NCBI GenBank assembly: GCA_965222105.1
Contig: CBDCTQ010000075.1
Coordinates: 1-64,000, forward strand
Source: CALGLS01 sp965222105
Lineage (GTDB): Bacteria > Bacteroidota > Bacteroidia > Chitinophagales > Saprospiraceae
Direction: 5' to 3'
Length of the DNA stretch: 64,000 bases
Shown: piece by piece, positions 18,378 through 26,733 of the stretch
Position numbering within the stretch: position 1 is the first letter of the stretch
How the letters are laid out: each line of letters starts with the position of its first letter
Program-made: the position numbers and the translations under genes
Notes under the pieces: model-generated
Told to the model about the DNA's origin: nothing
What the model saw: only the letters and a program-made list of their open reading frames with translations
The model's database searches: none

Positions 18378-18471
18378 CCACAAAGACACGAAGGCACGGA
18401 GTTTCACTAAGGTTTTTTCTTTGTGGTACTTCGTGTCCCTGACTGCCGCCCATCCCGATTCGTTTCGGGAT
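18378..18471. repeat. ACCACAAAGACACGAAG element plus TCCCGA stem-loop
   Basis: ACCACAAAGACACGAAGGCA at 18378 is followed by CTTTGTGGTACTTCGTGTC at about 18419, an inverted echo of the same words. Next comes the stem-loop ATCCCGA / TCGGGAT at 18452-18471, a member of the TCCCGAA-TTCGGGA family found at four more places. Confidence 0.6.
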
Positions 18472-18535
18472 TAGACAAATATATCACGTACTCTTTATTT
18501 GAAAATAGCCCAACAGTCGACACCTTAGCTGACTG

Positions 18536-19030
18536 TCAAACCATTCGGGCATGCCAGCTTTCTTTTAGCGGTCTTATCCATTGCTCCCGAAATTGCTTTT
18601 TGGTTTTGACCAAATGATCGAAGACGGGGGTCTCGTCACCGAGTTGACCATCGCGGTAGAGGCGGGCGAAGTTATCGCGGGAGGCAGTCCGTATCTGACC
18701 ATGCTGGTCTGTCCAGGCAAAGGTCATGCGGTCGAAAAGGTCTACGCCCAAATGTTGCTGCAATTGTTGAAGGAAATGGACGGAGGAATCAATAGAGCAT
18801 CCACTGGCTCCCGCCTGGGTTTCGTCGACCATTAATACTACAAAACGGTTGTGAAAAACAGTTCCGAAAGCTTTAAGGTCGCGGTTGTGGCTGGTCCACC
18901 GTTGGGTGAAGTCGGCCAGTTGGTCGTTGACGTAGGTTGTTTCCTTTTCCGTCAAGGGCCGGTTTGATTGATAGATCCACACGCGGCTATCGTCTGATAA
19001 TTGTTGATATGTGGTGTTTGTCAGGTCCAT
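18536..19030 (-). CDS. Conserved Bacteroidota protein, often labelled ABC transporter ATPase but without ATPase motifs
   Basis: A 164-residue protein with RVWIYQSNRPLTEKE, FVVLMVDETQAGASGCSID and FDRMTFAWTD. Similar proteins in many Bacteroidota are named ABC transporter ATPase in databases, but I see no Walker A, Walker B or signature motif, so that name should not be trusted. Its start overlaps the end of the Fe-S protein gene by 10 bases, so translation is probably coupled. No signal peptide. Function unknown. Confidence 0.75.
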   Translation of the reverse strand: MDLTNTTYQQLSDDSRVWIYQSNRPLTEKETTYVNDQLADFTQRWTSHNRDLKAFGTVFHNRFVVLMVDETQAGASGCSIDSSVHFLQQLQQHLGVDLFDRMTFAWTDQHGQIRTASRDNFARLYRDGQLGDETPVFDHLVKTKKQFREQWIRPLKESWHARMV

Positions 19031-19815
19031 TTATTATTGTTAACGATTAGTTCGGCCAGGTCGTATACCATGACGGAATCCTGCTTTTCTTTGGCTTTGA
19101 GTCCATCGGTGAGCATGGTGATGCAGAAGGGGCAGTTGGCCGCCACGATGTTGGCGCCGGTATCCAGGGCTTCTTCTACCCGTTCGGTGTTGATGCGTTT
19201 GTCGCCGGGCTCGTCTTCTTTGAACATCTGTGCGCCCCCTGCACCGCAACAAAGACCATTGGAGCGGGAGCGGTCCATTTCGGTCAGGTCGTTGTCGAGT
19301 TGTTGGAGGAGGGTCCGGGGGGCTCCGTATACCTCATTGGCGCGGCCCAGGTAGCAACTGTCGTGGTAGGTAATTTTTTTGCCGTTGAAGGCTCCTCCCC
19401 CTTCGAGGGTCAAACGTCCATCGTCAATGAGTTGTTGCAAAAATTGAGTGTGGTGGATTACTTCGTATTCACCCCCCAGGGCGGGGTATTCATTTTTTAA
19501 GATGTTGAAGCAATGCGGACAGGTGGTGACGATTTTTTTGACCTCGTACATTTTTAAGGTCTCGATGTTTTGAAGGGCGGTCATCTGGAAGACGAATTCG
19601 TTGCCAGCCCGCCTGGCCGGATCACCTGTACAGCTTTCTTCTTTTCCCAGTATGGCGAAGTCAACGCCAACCTCATTGAGTATTTTGGCGAAAGCTACGA
19701 CTACTTTTTGAGCCCTGGCATCGAAGCTCCCGGCACAGCCTACCCAGAATAGTATTTCGGGAGGCTTACCCTCGGCAGCTCGATCAGACATGAGTGGTAT
19801 GGTTAGTTTTTTCAT
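19021..19815 (-). CDS. (Fe-S)-binding CCG-domain oxidoreductase subunit
   Basis: A 264-residue protein with two cysteine-rich CCG domains as in heterodisulfide reductase HdrB, GlpC and LutA. The first has FWVGCAGSFD, ESCTGDPARR and TTCPHCFN; the second has YHDSCYLGR, GLCCGAGGAQMF and AANCPFCITM. These Cys sets hold Fe-S clusters and pass electrons. In this phylum the gene normally follows a 4Fe-4S quinone-linked partner; none is seen here, because the upstream side is the 85-bp array. The downstream gene overlaps it. Start at the first ATG; an ATG 24 bases further in is also possible. Confidence 0.9.
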   Translation of the reverse strand: MKKLTIPLMSDRAAEGKPPEILFWVGCAGSFDARAQKVVVAFAKILNEVGVDFAILGKEESCTGDPARRAGNEFVFQMTALQNIETLKMYEVKKIVTTCPHCFNILKNEYPALGGEYEVIHHTQFLQQLIDDGRLTLEGGGAFNGKKITYHDSCYLGRANEVYGAPRTLLQQLDNDLTEMDRSRSNGLCCGAGGAQMFKEDEPGDKRINTERVEEALDTGANIVAANCPFCITMLTDGLKAKEKQDSVMVYDLAELIVNNNKWT

Positions 19816-19822
19816 TTTTTTT

Positions 19823-20327
19823 CATCGCGCTTTGCACGATGTTGGTGCAGTCGCCCCGTTGGGGCTTTCGTCGCGCTGTGTATGGTGTTGATGTTGGCGC
19901 CCTTTTTCATCGCGCTTTGCACGATGTTGGTGCAGTCGCCCCGTTGGGGCTTTCGTCGCGCTGTGTATGGTGTTGATGTTGGCGCCCTTTTTCATCGCGC
20001 TGCGCACGATGTTGGTGCAGTCGCCCCGTTGGGGCTTTCATCGCGCTGTGTATGATGTTGATGTAGGCGCCCTTTTTTCATCGCGCTTTGCACGATGTTG
20101 TTGCAGTCGCCCCGTCAGGGCTTTCATTGCACTGTGTATGATGTTGATTTAGGCGCCCTTTTTCATCGCGCTTTGCACGATGTTGTTGCAGTCGCCCCGT
20201 CAGGGCTTTCATTGCGCTGTGTATGATGTTGATTTAGGCGCCCTTTTTCATCGCGCTTTGCATGACGTTGGTGCAGTCGCCCCGTTTGGGCTTTCATCGC
20301 GCTGTGTATGATGTTGATGCTGGTGCC
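19823..20327. repeat. Six-copy tandem array of an 85-bp unit
   Basis: CATCGCGCTTTGCACGATG recurs at 19823, 19908, 19993, 20079, 20164 and 20249, a period of 85 (once 86). Each unit also holds CGCCCCGTTGGGGC (or CGTCAGGGC), CGCGCTGTGTATG and GGCGCCC. Copies drift by a few bases, so the array is not freshly made. There are no unique spacers, so it is not CRISPR. A lone further copy is at 21417. Confidence 0.92.
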
Positions 20328-20385
20328 TCCCGTAACGAGTCTGGGACCAGCCTTACTGGGTTTTTAGGGATTTTGGGGGTTGGTA

Positions 20386-21402
20386 TTATTTGTTTTGGAA
20401 AAGTATTTTTCCGGTATTGATGATTGTATTGTTGTCATTGAGGAGTTGGTAATAGTATAGGTGGCCTTCTGCATTTAGTTCCTGCTTTCGCAAAATGGTA
20501 TGAGGGTCAGTTATCTGTTTTTTGTAACATTTCTTTCCCGTGGCGTCGAATATTTGTAAGGTGTGTGGATTTTGAGCAGGTAGTCTGGTTATGTTTATTT
20601 GCACCTGATCGTGAGCGGGTTGAGGGAAAATTTCCACATTAGTGCTGTTGTAGAGGTCGAAGATGCTGGTGGGTGGGAACATTTCGTTATACAGATTTTG
20701 CAGGGAGTCGACGGGTTCGATGCCGTCGCCATCTTCGGTGATGACGCCCAACACCAGAGAGGGATTGCCATCAGGGTCGTCGGGTTGGGCTACTTTTAGA
20801 AAAGCGAAGAGGGATGAGGTGCCATTAGGAGCGCAGCGGGTGTCGGCCCCTACTACATTGGCTCCCTGGAGGGCGGCCATGAGTTTGTCGGCGAGGGTGC
20901 CCTGAGTGTTGAGGAAGTTGGATTCCATGCTGTCGAGGACTTCAGGGCCCAACAAGATGTTGCCTTGTATGGCGTAGTTGGGTCCGGTGAGGTGGCCTTT
21001 GTAGTCGTCGGTATTGGCGCCGGTATGTGCTGCTGATAGCGGGTCGTTGTCGGCCGTTAACCGAACTACGCCATATTGACGAAGGGAGGCATTGCTTTGC
21101 ACATCATTGGCCACGAGCCAGTCGATGATGTCCTGCGGTGTGTCGCCGGCGAGCATCCTGTTTCGGGCGTTTTGCTGATTGGCGCCCAGATACCAGGCCT
21201 GGGTGTTGATGGCCCCTACTCCGGGAAATAAGTCGCCCAGAAAATCTGCATCTAAACCGAAGAAGTTTAAATCGACACAGGAGGCTCCGGCGCTGCCTAC
21301 TTCTCCGGTTTGTGGGTCGACAGCCACGATGGAGAAGGTGTCTTGCGCCCAGGTGGCGGAAAGTAGAATGGTTGAGAGTAGTAGGTTTAATAGGTTTTTC
21401 AT
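20386..21402 (-). CDS. Secreted DUF1028 protein with type IX secretion C-terminal domain
   Basis: A 338-residue exported protein. After the signal (MKNLLNLLLSTILLSATWAQ) comes a full DUF1028 domain (about 20-240): TFSIVAVDPQTGEVGSAGAS, GVGAINTQAW, QYGVVRL, YAIQGNILLGPEV. The domain is related to Ntn hydrolases, but its activity is unknown. The last 80 residues (VEIFPQPAHDQVQINI, LQIFDATGKKC) form a type A T9SS sorting domain, so the protein is exported across the outer membrane. The longest frame starts at 21432, but those extra codons come from the stray 85-bp copy, so the ATG at 21402 is preferred. The gene is sandwiched between the array and its detached unit. Confidence 0.85.
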   Translation of the reverse strand: MKNLLNLLLSTILLSATWAQDTFSIVAVDPQTGEVGSAGASCVDLNFFGLDADFLGDLFPGVGAINTQAWYLGANQQNARNRMLAGDTPQDIIDWLVANDVQSNASLRQYGVVRLTADNDPLSAAHTGANTDDYKGHLTGPNYAIQGNILLGPEVLDSMESNFLNTQGTLADKLMAALQGANVVGADTRCAPNGTSSLFAFLKVAQPDDPDGNPSLVLGVITEDGDGIEPVDSLQNLYNEMFPPTSIFDLYNSTNVEIFPQPAHDQVQINITRLPAQNPHTLQIFDATGKKCYKKQITDPHTILRKQELNAEGHLYYYQLLNDNNTIINTGKILFQNK

Positions 21403-21416
21403 GATGGTGTTTTTTT

Positions 21417-21506
21417 TCATCGTGCTTTGCACGATGTTGATGCAGTCGCCCCGTTGGGGCTTTCATCGCGCTTCGCGCGATGGAGCCTGGCGAATAAATT
21501 CGCCGG
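21417..21506. repeat. Detached 85-bp unit and adjoining hairpins
   Basis: TTCATCGTGCTTTGCACGAT and CGCCCCGTTGGGGCTTTCAT repeat the array unit. Then come ATCGCGC/GCGCGAT and the perfect stem GGCGAAT-AA-ATTCGCC, which lies just after the stop of the M49 peptidase gene and may help end that leftward transcript. Confidence 0.7.
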
Positions 21507-23573
21507 CTACGGGTAGTTGGGTAAGTGGGAATACTTGGCGGCGTATTCGAGCATCTGGGCCATGAAGTCGTCGGGATATTCCACTTTTACTTCGGTTATG
21601 GCGCCTGCATCGTTGTGGATGGGCACCAGTCTTGGATTGATAAACCCGCCATAGGGCGGAATGTTCAATTTTTCGGAACGGCGGAGCACTTCCTGGTGGA
21701 TGGCTGGGTCTACTTTCACGCCGTAGTCTTCTATGAGGGCCTGGCCGGCTTTGTAATCGCCTTGTGATTTCACCCGCTGAACTTCGCGGAGGAGGAGGCC
21801 GAATAGTTCGCGGAGTTTGTCATAGTCATTGATGTTGAAATAGGATTTGCCGTCGCGAGTGACCTTTTCAATGACCTTGTCTTTTTTGCCTTTTTGGTAG
21901 ACCCAGTTGGCCACCATCTGGCGGTTGCGCATGTGGGCTTGTTCGATGTTTTTGCCGGGTTCGATGCGGCGGAGTTGGAGCATCAGGCCGTTTTTGATGT
22001 ACTGGTCGTATTGGGCTTTGCCGACGTCGAGGGATTCCATCAGGCCTAGTTCGACCAGTTTGGGATCCATGATGTAGTAGAGTCCTACCAGGTCGGCGCG
22101 GGCTTCTTCGAGGGGAGAGGCGTAGTTCTGGAGGGTTTCTTTTGGCGTAGCAACACCTTTTTCGAGTTGACCGGAAGCGTGGCCGACTACTTCGTGGAGG
22201 GCTGTGTGCATTTTGCCGCTTAGTTTTCCGTACTTTTTGGCTCTTTCCATCTCTTCGTCGTCGTGCGAAAATTCAGCCAGGAGGCCGGGGCCGTCGGCGT
22301 TGTTGTAGGCTTCGATGATGTTGCCCAGGCTGACTGACTTGGAGCCGTGCTCGGCGCGTATCCAGTTGGCGTTGGGGAGATTAACACCTATGGGGGTCGA
22401 GGGGGATGCATCGCCCGCTTCTCCGGCTACGGTCACCACTTTGTAGGACACGCCTACCACGTCTTCCTTTTTATGGGCTTTCATCGTGGGGCTGTTGTCT
22501 TCAAACCATTGGGCATTGTCGGCTACGACGGCCATTCGGGCAGAGGCGTCGAAGTCTTTGATCTGGACGATGTTTTCGTAGGAGCCTTTGTAGCCTTTGG
22601 GATCCTGATATACTTCGATGAAGGAGTTGATGTAGTCGATGTCGCCTTCGGTGGCTTTGACCCATGCGACGTTGTATTCGTCCCAGGTTTTGAGGGAGCC
22701 CGTTTTGTAGTATTCGATCAGCAGTTCGAGCGCTTTTCGCTGGGGCTCGTTTTCGGCAACGGTGACGGCTTTTTCCAGCCATTTGATGATCTCTTTGATG
22801 GCGGGGCCGTAGAGTCCGTCGGCTTTGTAGACTTTTTCTGCCAGGGAGCCATCGGCTTGCCGTACCACCTTGCTGTTGAGGCCGTAGGACAGGGGTCGGT
22901 CGGGGTCTTTGTTGGCCATCAATTTGGCATAAAAGGCATCGACTTCTTTTTCGGTGATGTCGGGGTCGTAGAAGTTGACGGCGGAGGCTTTTACCAGGTC
23001 TTTAGTGGGGTCGAAGTTGATTTTTTTGGCATCGACGTCGGGGTCGAACATGGCGGTGAGGGCCTCGTCGTTGAGTTTGGTGCCAGTGGCTTCCATCAGG
23101 CCGGAGAAGTAGTCTTTGCTGAATCCGGGGATGAATTTGTCGTTGCTGTAGTGATGGTGGATCCCACTTGAAAACCACATCCTTTTTGCGTAAAGCATAA
23201 GGGCTTTCCAATCGGTGGCGTTTTTATCACCTTTATAGTTTTTGACGATGTTTTCGATGGCGCGGCGGATGCTGAGGTTGTGGCGGTAGTTCATGTCCCA
23301 CATGATGTCGCGCCCGGCCAGCCCGGCCTGTGTTAGGTAGTAGACCAATGCTTTTTGGTTGGTGCTGAGTTTGTCGAAGCCAGGCACCTGATAGCGGATC
23401 ATTTTGACGTCGGCGAAGTTTTCGGTGTTCCAGACGAAGTTGCCATGGGGCCTTTGATCGGTGTCTGTCTCTGTAGTAGTGTCGGTTTTTGTGGAGGGAG
23501 AGGATTCTGTGGCAGGGTCTCCACAACTCAACAAGAACAAGGAGAGTACCAGGAAATAACCTATTTTTCTCAT
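21507..23573 (-). CDS. Dipeptidyl peptidase III-like zinc peptidase (M49), lipoprotein
   Basis: A 688-residue exopeptidase that removes dipeptides from peptide N termini. It has a lipoprotein signal (MRKIGYFLVLSLFLLSCGD; lipid on the Cys) and an acidic Thr-rich linker. The zinc site is the M49 motif HEVVGH (460-465), with the second motif EEARAD (489-494). Length fits bacterial M49 enzymes. The lipid anchor suggests action in the periplasm or at the outer membrane, probably in peptide use together with T9SS exports and TonB uptake. It stands alone, leftward, between the detached 85-bp unit and the divergent GH31 gene. Confidence 0.92.
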   Translation of the reverse strand: MRKIGYFLVLSLFLLSCGDPATESSPSTKTDTTTETDTDQRPHGNFVWNTENFADVKMIRYQVPGFDKLSTNQKALVYYLTQAGLAGRDIMWDMNYRHNLSIRRAIENIVKNYKGDKNATDWKALMLYAKRMWFSSGIHHHYSNDKFIPGFSKDYFSGLMEATGTKLNDEALTAMFDPDVDAKKINFDPTKDLVKASAVNFYDPDITEKEVDAFYAKLMANKDPDRPLSYGLNSKVVRQADGSLAEKVYKADGLYGPAIKEIIKWLEKAVTVAENEPQRKALELLIEYYKTGSLKTWDEYNVAWVKATEGDIDYINSFIEVYQDPKGYKGSYENIVQIKDFDASARMAVVADNAQWFEDNSPTMKAHKKEDVVGVSYKVVTVAGEAGDASPSTPIGVNLPNANWIRAEHGSKSVSLGNIIEAYNNADGPGLLAEFSHDDEEMERAKKYGKLSGKMHTALHEVVGHASGQLEKGVATPKETLQNYASPLEEARADLVGLYYIMDPKLVELGLMESLDVGKAQYDQYIKNGLMLQLRRIEPGKNIEQAHMRNRQMVANWVYQKGKKDKVIEKVTRDGKSYFNINDYDKLRELFGLLLREVQRVKSQGDYKAGQALIEDYGVKVDPAIHQEVLRRSEKLNIPPYGGFINPRLVPIHNDAGAITEVKVEYPDDFMAQMLEYAAKYSHLPNYP

Positions 23574-23769
23574 GATGATTGCAATATTGGGTTTGTAAAA
23601 GTGCCAAATTACGGAAAAGCGGGGAAATAGGGGTAGGAATGAGATGGGAAAATAGCAGTATACATAACCCGATCACCGGTGCCCATTATCCTTTTTCAGA
23701 AAACCACACTACAATATCTACCTATTCTCCTATATTTGTCTCTCCAACGCGCATCAAATTTCAGCCGTT

Positions 23770-26388
23770 ATGAAGAAAAACAACCGGAAACAAAACAAAA
23801 ACCGAAAGAATTCGTCTGCAAAAAATGCTGCCTCTAAAAGTGGCAAGACTAAAAAATTGGTCAAAAAAAAGAAGCGTTCAGCCCCTCTCCCCCCTCCCAA
23901 GCCTAAAGAAATAACCATTGAAAAAGTCGACAAATTCGACCGCTACGACGATGTTTACCGAGAGTGGCAAACGGATGAAGTCGTGTCGGCCGAGCGCAAC
24001 AAGCGACAATTCACCTTTACCTGCAAAGGCGGGGTGCAAATGCGCATTGAAGTGCTGAGTGCTCAGATCATCCGGTTCCGCTATGGCATCGGGGGTATCT
24101 GGCCGACGGACTTCTCTTATGCGATCGATAAAAAATTCCGCCCTTCCCGCACCAACATTGACTTTGAAGTGGAAGACCTGTATTATCTGATCGAAACGGA
24201 GGCCCTGAGCATACTGGTCAATAAACAAAACGGAAAGGTCAACATTTACAACGAAAAAGGCAAACTCATCGCACAAGACGGCAAGGGCTTTTATGCCAAA
24301 ACCAGCATCCACCGGGGCATCCAGGAGGTGGCCCATTTCCGTAAGGCCCCCAAAAAGGAACAATACCTGGGCCTGGGCGATAAAAGCGGCCGCCTTAATC
24401 TGCGCGGCAGAACCCTGGAAAACTGGGTTACGGATGCATTTTGTTATGGCGAAACCACCGACCCCCTCTACCGGGCCATCCCCTTTTACTATTGTTTGAA
24501 CAAATCGGAAGCCTACGGCATTTTTTTCGACAATAGTTACCGCAGTTTTTTTGACTTTGACAGCAAACGTAAGCGCACTGTTAAAATGTCGGCCAACGGC
24601 GGCGAAATGAATTACTACTTCATTTACGGCCCCGACCTGACCACCATCGCCCAACAATACACCCGCCTTACCGGCAAACCGGAACTACCCCCTAAATGGG
24701 CCCTGGGTTTTCACCAATGCCGGTGGTCGTATTACCCCGAAAAAAGAGTCCGGGAACTGGCGCGCACTTTCCGAAAGTTGAAAATTCCCTGCGACGCGAT
24801 CTACCTCGACATCGACTACATGGATGGATACCGTTGTTTCACCTGGAACAAAAAATACTTCCCCCGGCCTAAAAAAATGATCGGCGATCTGGCCCGAAAG
24901 GGATTCCAGACCGTGGTGATGATCGACCCCGGCCTGAAGACCGACGACCAATACTGGGTGTACCAGAGCGGCCTGAAAAAGGATGTTTTCTGCAAGCGGC
25001 CCGATGGCAGCCTGATGCGCGGGCCGGTGTGGCCTTCTGACTGCGTCTTCCCCGATTTTACCGACCCCAAAGCGCGGGTATGGTGGGGGGGATTGTACAA
25101 AGAGCTGTATAAAGAGCTGGGTGTCAGCGGTTTCTGGAACGATATGAATGAGCCGGCGGTATTCCTGGTCAACAGTAAAACTTTTCCGGAAGACGTACGC
25201 CACCACTACGACGGACTCGACGTCAGCCACAAAAGAGCCCACAACGTGTATGGCATGCAGATGTCGCGGGCCAGCTATGAGGGGTTTAAAAAATTGCTTC
25301 CGCGAAAACGGCCTTTCCTCCTCACCCGGGCCACTTACTCCGGAGGGCAGCGGTATGCCGCCGTTTGGACCGGCGATAATGTGGCTACGTGGAACCATCT
25401 ACGCATCGCCAACCGCCAATGCCAGCGGTTGAGCATCAGTGGTTTTTCCCTGGTGGGCACCGATGTAGGCGGATTTGCCGAAAGGCCCGACGGCGAGCTG
25501 ATGGTGCGATGGCTCCAACTGGCCGCTTTCCACCCCCTGTACCGGGTACACAGCATCGGCAACAATGTGGACGGCTCCACCGAAGTGGAAGGCGAAATGG
25601 TGGCCGAACAGGAAGCCACCGAACGCATCGACCAGGAGCCCTGGGCTTTTGGCGATCATTACACCGACCTGGCCCGGCAAGCCATCGAACTGCGATACAG
25701 ACTGATGGGATATTTGTATTCTGCCTTCCGGCAACATTGTACCGACGGGACCCCCGTGATACGCCCCTTGTCGTTTTACGATCAGACGGATGCCAATGCC
25801 TGCAACACCCAGCGGGATTTCCTTTTCGGAAACAGCTTGTTGGTAAGCCCCGTGGTGCGCAAAGGTAGATCCCGGCAACGGATCTATTTCCCGAAAGGGC
25901 GATGGTACGACTTCTTCACCGGATTGCCCTACAAAGGGGGTAAAAAACGCAGTATCCGGGTGGGGCTGTCGGATGTTCCGGTTTTTGCGAAAGCGGGTGC
26001 CGTTATTCCGGTATACCCCGTACAGCAATACACCAATCAATTGAATTTTAAGCAAATTACCCTGCACGTCTACTTTGTGAATGGCTCTGCGAAAACCGAG
26101 TTTTATGAGGATGTCGGCGAAGGATACGCTTACGCAAAAGGGGATTATAGCCTACGCATTTTTGTTTGCCAGGGCGAAAACAGCCAATTGAAATTGACCC
26201 AACGGATCAAAGGCAGTTACCGACGGGGGTATTCCCGGTTGGAGGTTAAACTATTTGGCCTGCCCTTTATCCCCGAACGCGCTGAGGTGGACGGAAAAAC
26301 AGTCAAGATCGATGCATTGGCGGAAGATCAGGGTTTTGGGTATGGGGCAGTTGTGGGAGCGGAGTTTGGTGATTTGGTGATTTGGTGA
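23770..26388 (+). CDS. Glycoside hydrolase family 31 alpha-glucosidase
   Basis: An 872-residue enzyme that cleaves alpha-glucosidic bonds. An unusual Lys-rich N-terminal stretch (about 1-48, many Lys and Asn) precedes a galactose-mutarotase-like N domain and the catalytic barrel. The nucleophile is Asp458 in GFWNDMNEP and the acid/base is Asp536 in VWTGDN. YLDIDYMDGYRCFTWN and GTDVGGF are further family marks. There is no signal peptide, so it is likely cytoplasmic. A -7 box TATATTTG lies at 23731-23738. The last codons and the stop (GDLVIW-stop) lie inside an 8-bp repeat, so slippage there would change the C terminus. Confidence 0.95.
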   Translation: MKKNNRKQNKNRKNSSAKNAASKSGKTKKLVKKKKRSAPLPPPKPKEITIEKVDKFDRYDDVYREWQTDEVVSAERNKRQFTFTCKGGVQMRIEVLSAQIIRFRYGIGGIWPTDFSYAIDKKFRPSRTNIDFEVEDLYYLIETEALSILVNKQNGKVNIYNEKGKLIAQDGKGFYAKTSIHRGIQEVAHFRKAPKKEQYLGLGDKSGRLNLRGRTLENWVTDAFCYGETTDPLYRAIPFYYCLNKSEAYGIFFDNSYRSFFDFDSKRKRTVKMSANGGEMNYYFIYGPDLTTIAQQYTRLTGKPELPPKWALGFHQCRWSYYPEKRVRELARTFRKLKIPCDAIYLDIDYMDGYRCFTWNKKYFPRPKKMIGDLARKGFQTVVMIDPGLKTDDQYWVYQSGLKKDVFCKRPDGSLMRGPVWPSDCVFPDFTDPKARVWWGGLYKELYKELGVSGFWNDMNEPAVFLVNSKTFPEDVRHHYDGLDVSHKRAHNVYGMQMSRASYEGFKKLLPRKRPFLLTRATYSGGQRYAAVWTGDNVATWNHLRIANRQCQRLSISGFSLVGTDVGGFAERPDGELMVRWLQLAAFHPLYRVHSIGNNVDGSTEVEGEMVAEQEATERIDQEPWAFGDHYTDLARQAIELRYRLMGYLYSAFRQHCTDGTPVIRPLSFYDQTDANACNTQRDFLFGNSLLVSPVVRKGRSRQRIYFPKGRWYDFFTGLPYKGGKKRSIRVGLSDVPVFAKAGAVIPVYPVQQYTNQLNFKQITLHVYFVNGSAKTEFYEDVGEGYAYAKGDYSLRIFVCQGENSQLKLTQRIKGSYRRGYSRLEVKLFGLPFIPERAEVDGKTVKIDALAEDQGFGYGAVVGAEFGDLVIW

Positions 26389-26428
26389 TTTGGTGATTTG
26401 GTGATTTGGTGATTTGGTGATTTGGTGA
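26365..26428. repeat. Eight perfect copies of TTTGGTGA across the GH31 stop codon
   Basis: Eight perfect 8-base units. The gene's TGA stop (26386-26388) is part of the third unit. Because 8 is not a multiple of 3, gain or loss of a unit shifts which frame ends where. Confidence 0.95.
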
Positions 26429-26528
26429 TGATTCACTTCATTCCGGCAGTCAACTATTAACATGTCATTTATATTAGACATTATGAACAAAAATTTTGTA
26501 TGCAGCCTGAATGCCCTTTTTTGCCTAC

Positions 26529-26606
26529 CCTTCGTCACATCCCTGTCTGGCCGCCAGGCGAGGCTCGCCTTCGTAGCTATGGCTACGAGGCTCCGGGTGT
26601 TCCTTG
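26529..26606. repeat. 78-bp dispersed repeat, copy 1
   Basis: Matches the reverse complement of 58611-58688 at 76 of 78 positions by eye. It contains the stem CGTAGC-TATG-GCTACG and a GGCGAGGCTCGCC palindrome. It ends 127 bases before the TPR kinase gene. The remainder of the gap 26389-26733 holds nothing else I can name. Confidence 0.9.
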
Positions 26607-26733
26607 GTTAGACAAAAAATTGCTATTCAGTTCCTATACAAAAAATCCATTCATAATGTCTATTGATTATCGTTTAGCCGGTAGCGATTCTTTGGCATTC
26701 ATTTTGAGAAAATTAACATATTATTTTTAATTA

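Noticed and set aside
18536..19030. ABC transporter ATPase, the name often given to this family
   Set aside because: No Walker A, Walker B or signature motif is present.
19823..20327. CRISPR array
   Set aside because: The 85-bp units are joined head to tail without unique spacers, and no cas genes are near. The 60-bp array at 45 kb fails for the same reason.
20386..21432. Longer start for the DUF1028 gene (ATG at 21432)
   Set aside because: The extra codons belong to the stray 85-bp repeat; a normal signal peptide starts at 21402.
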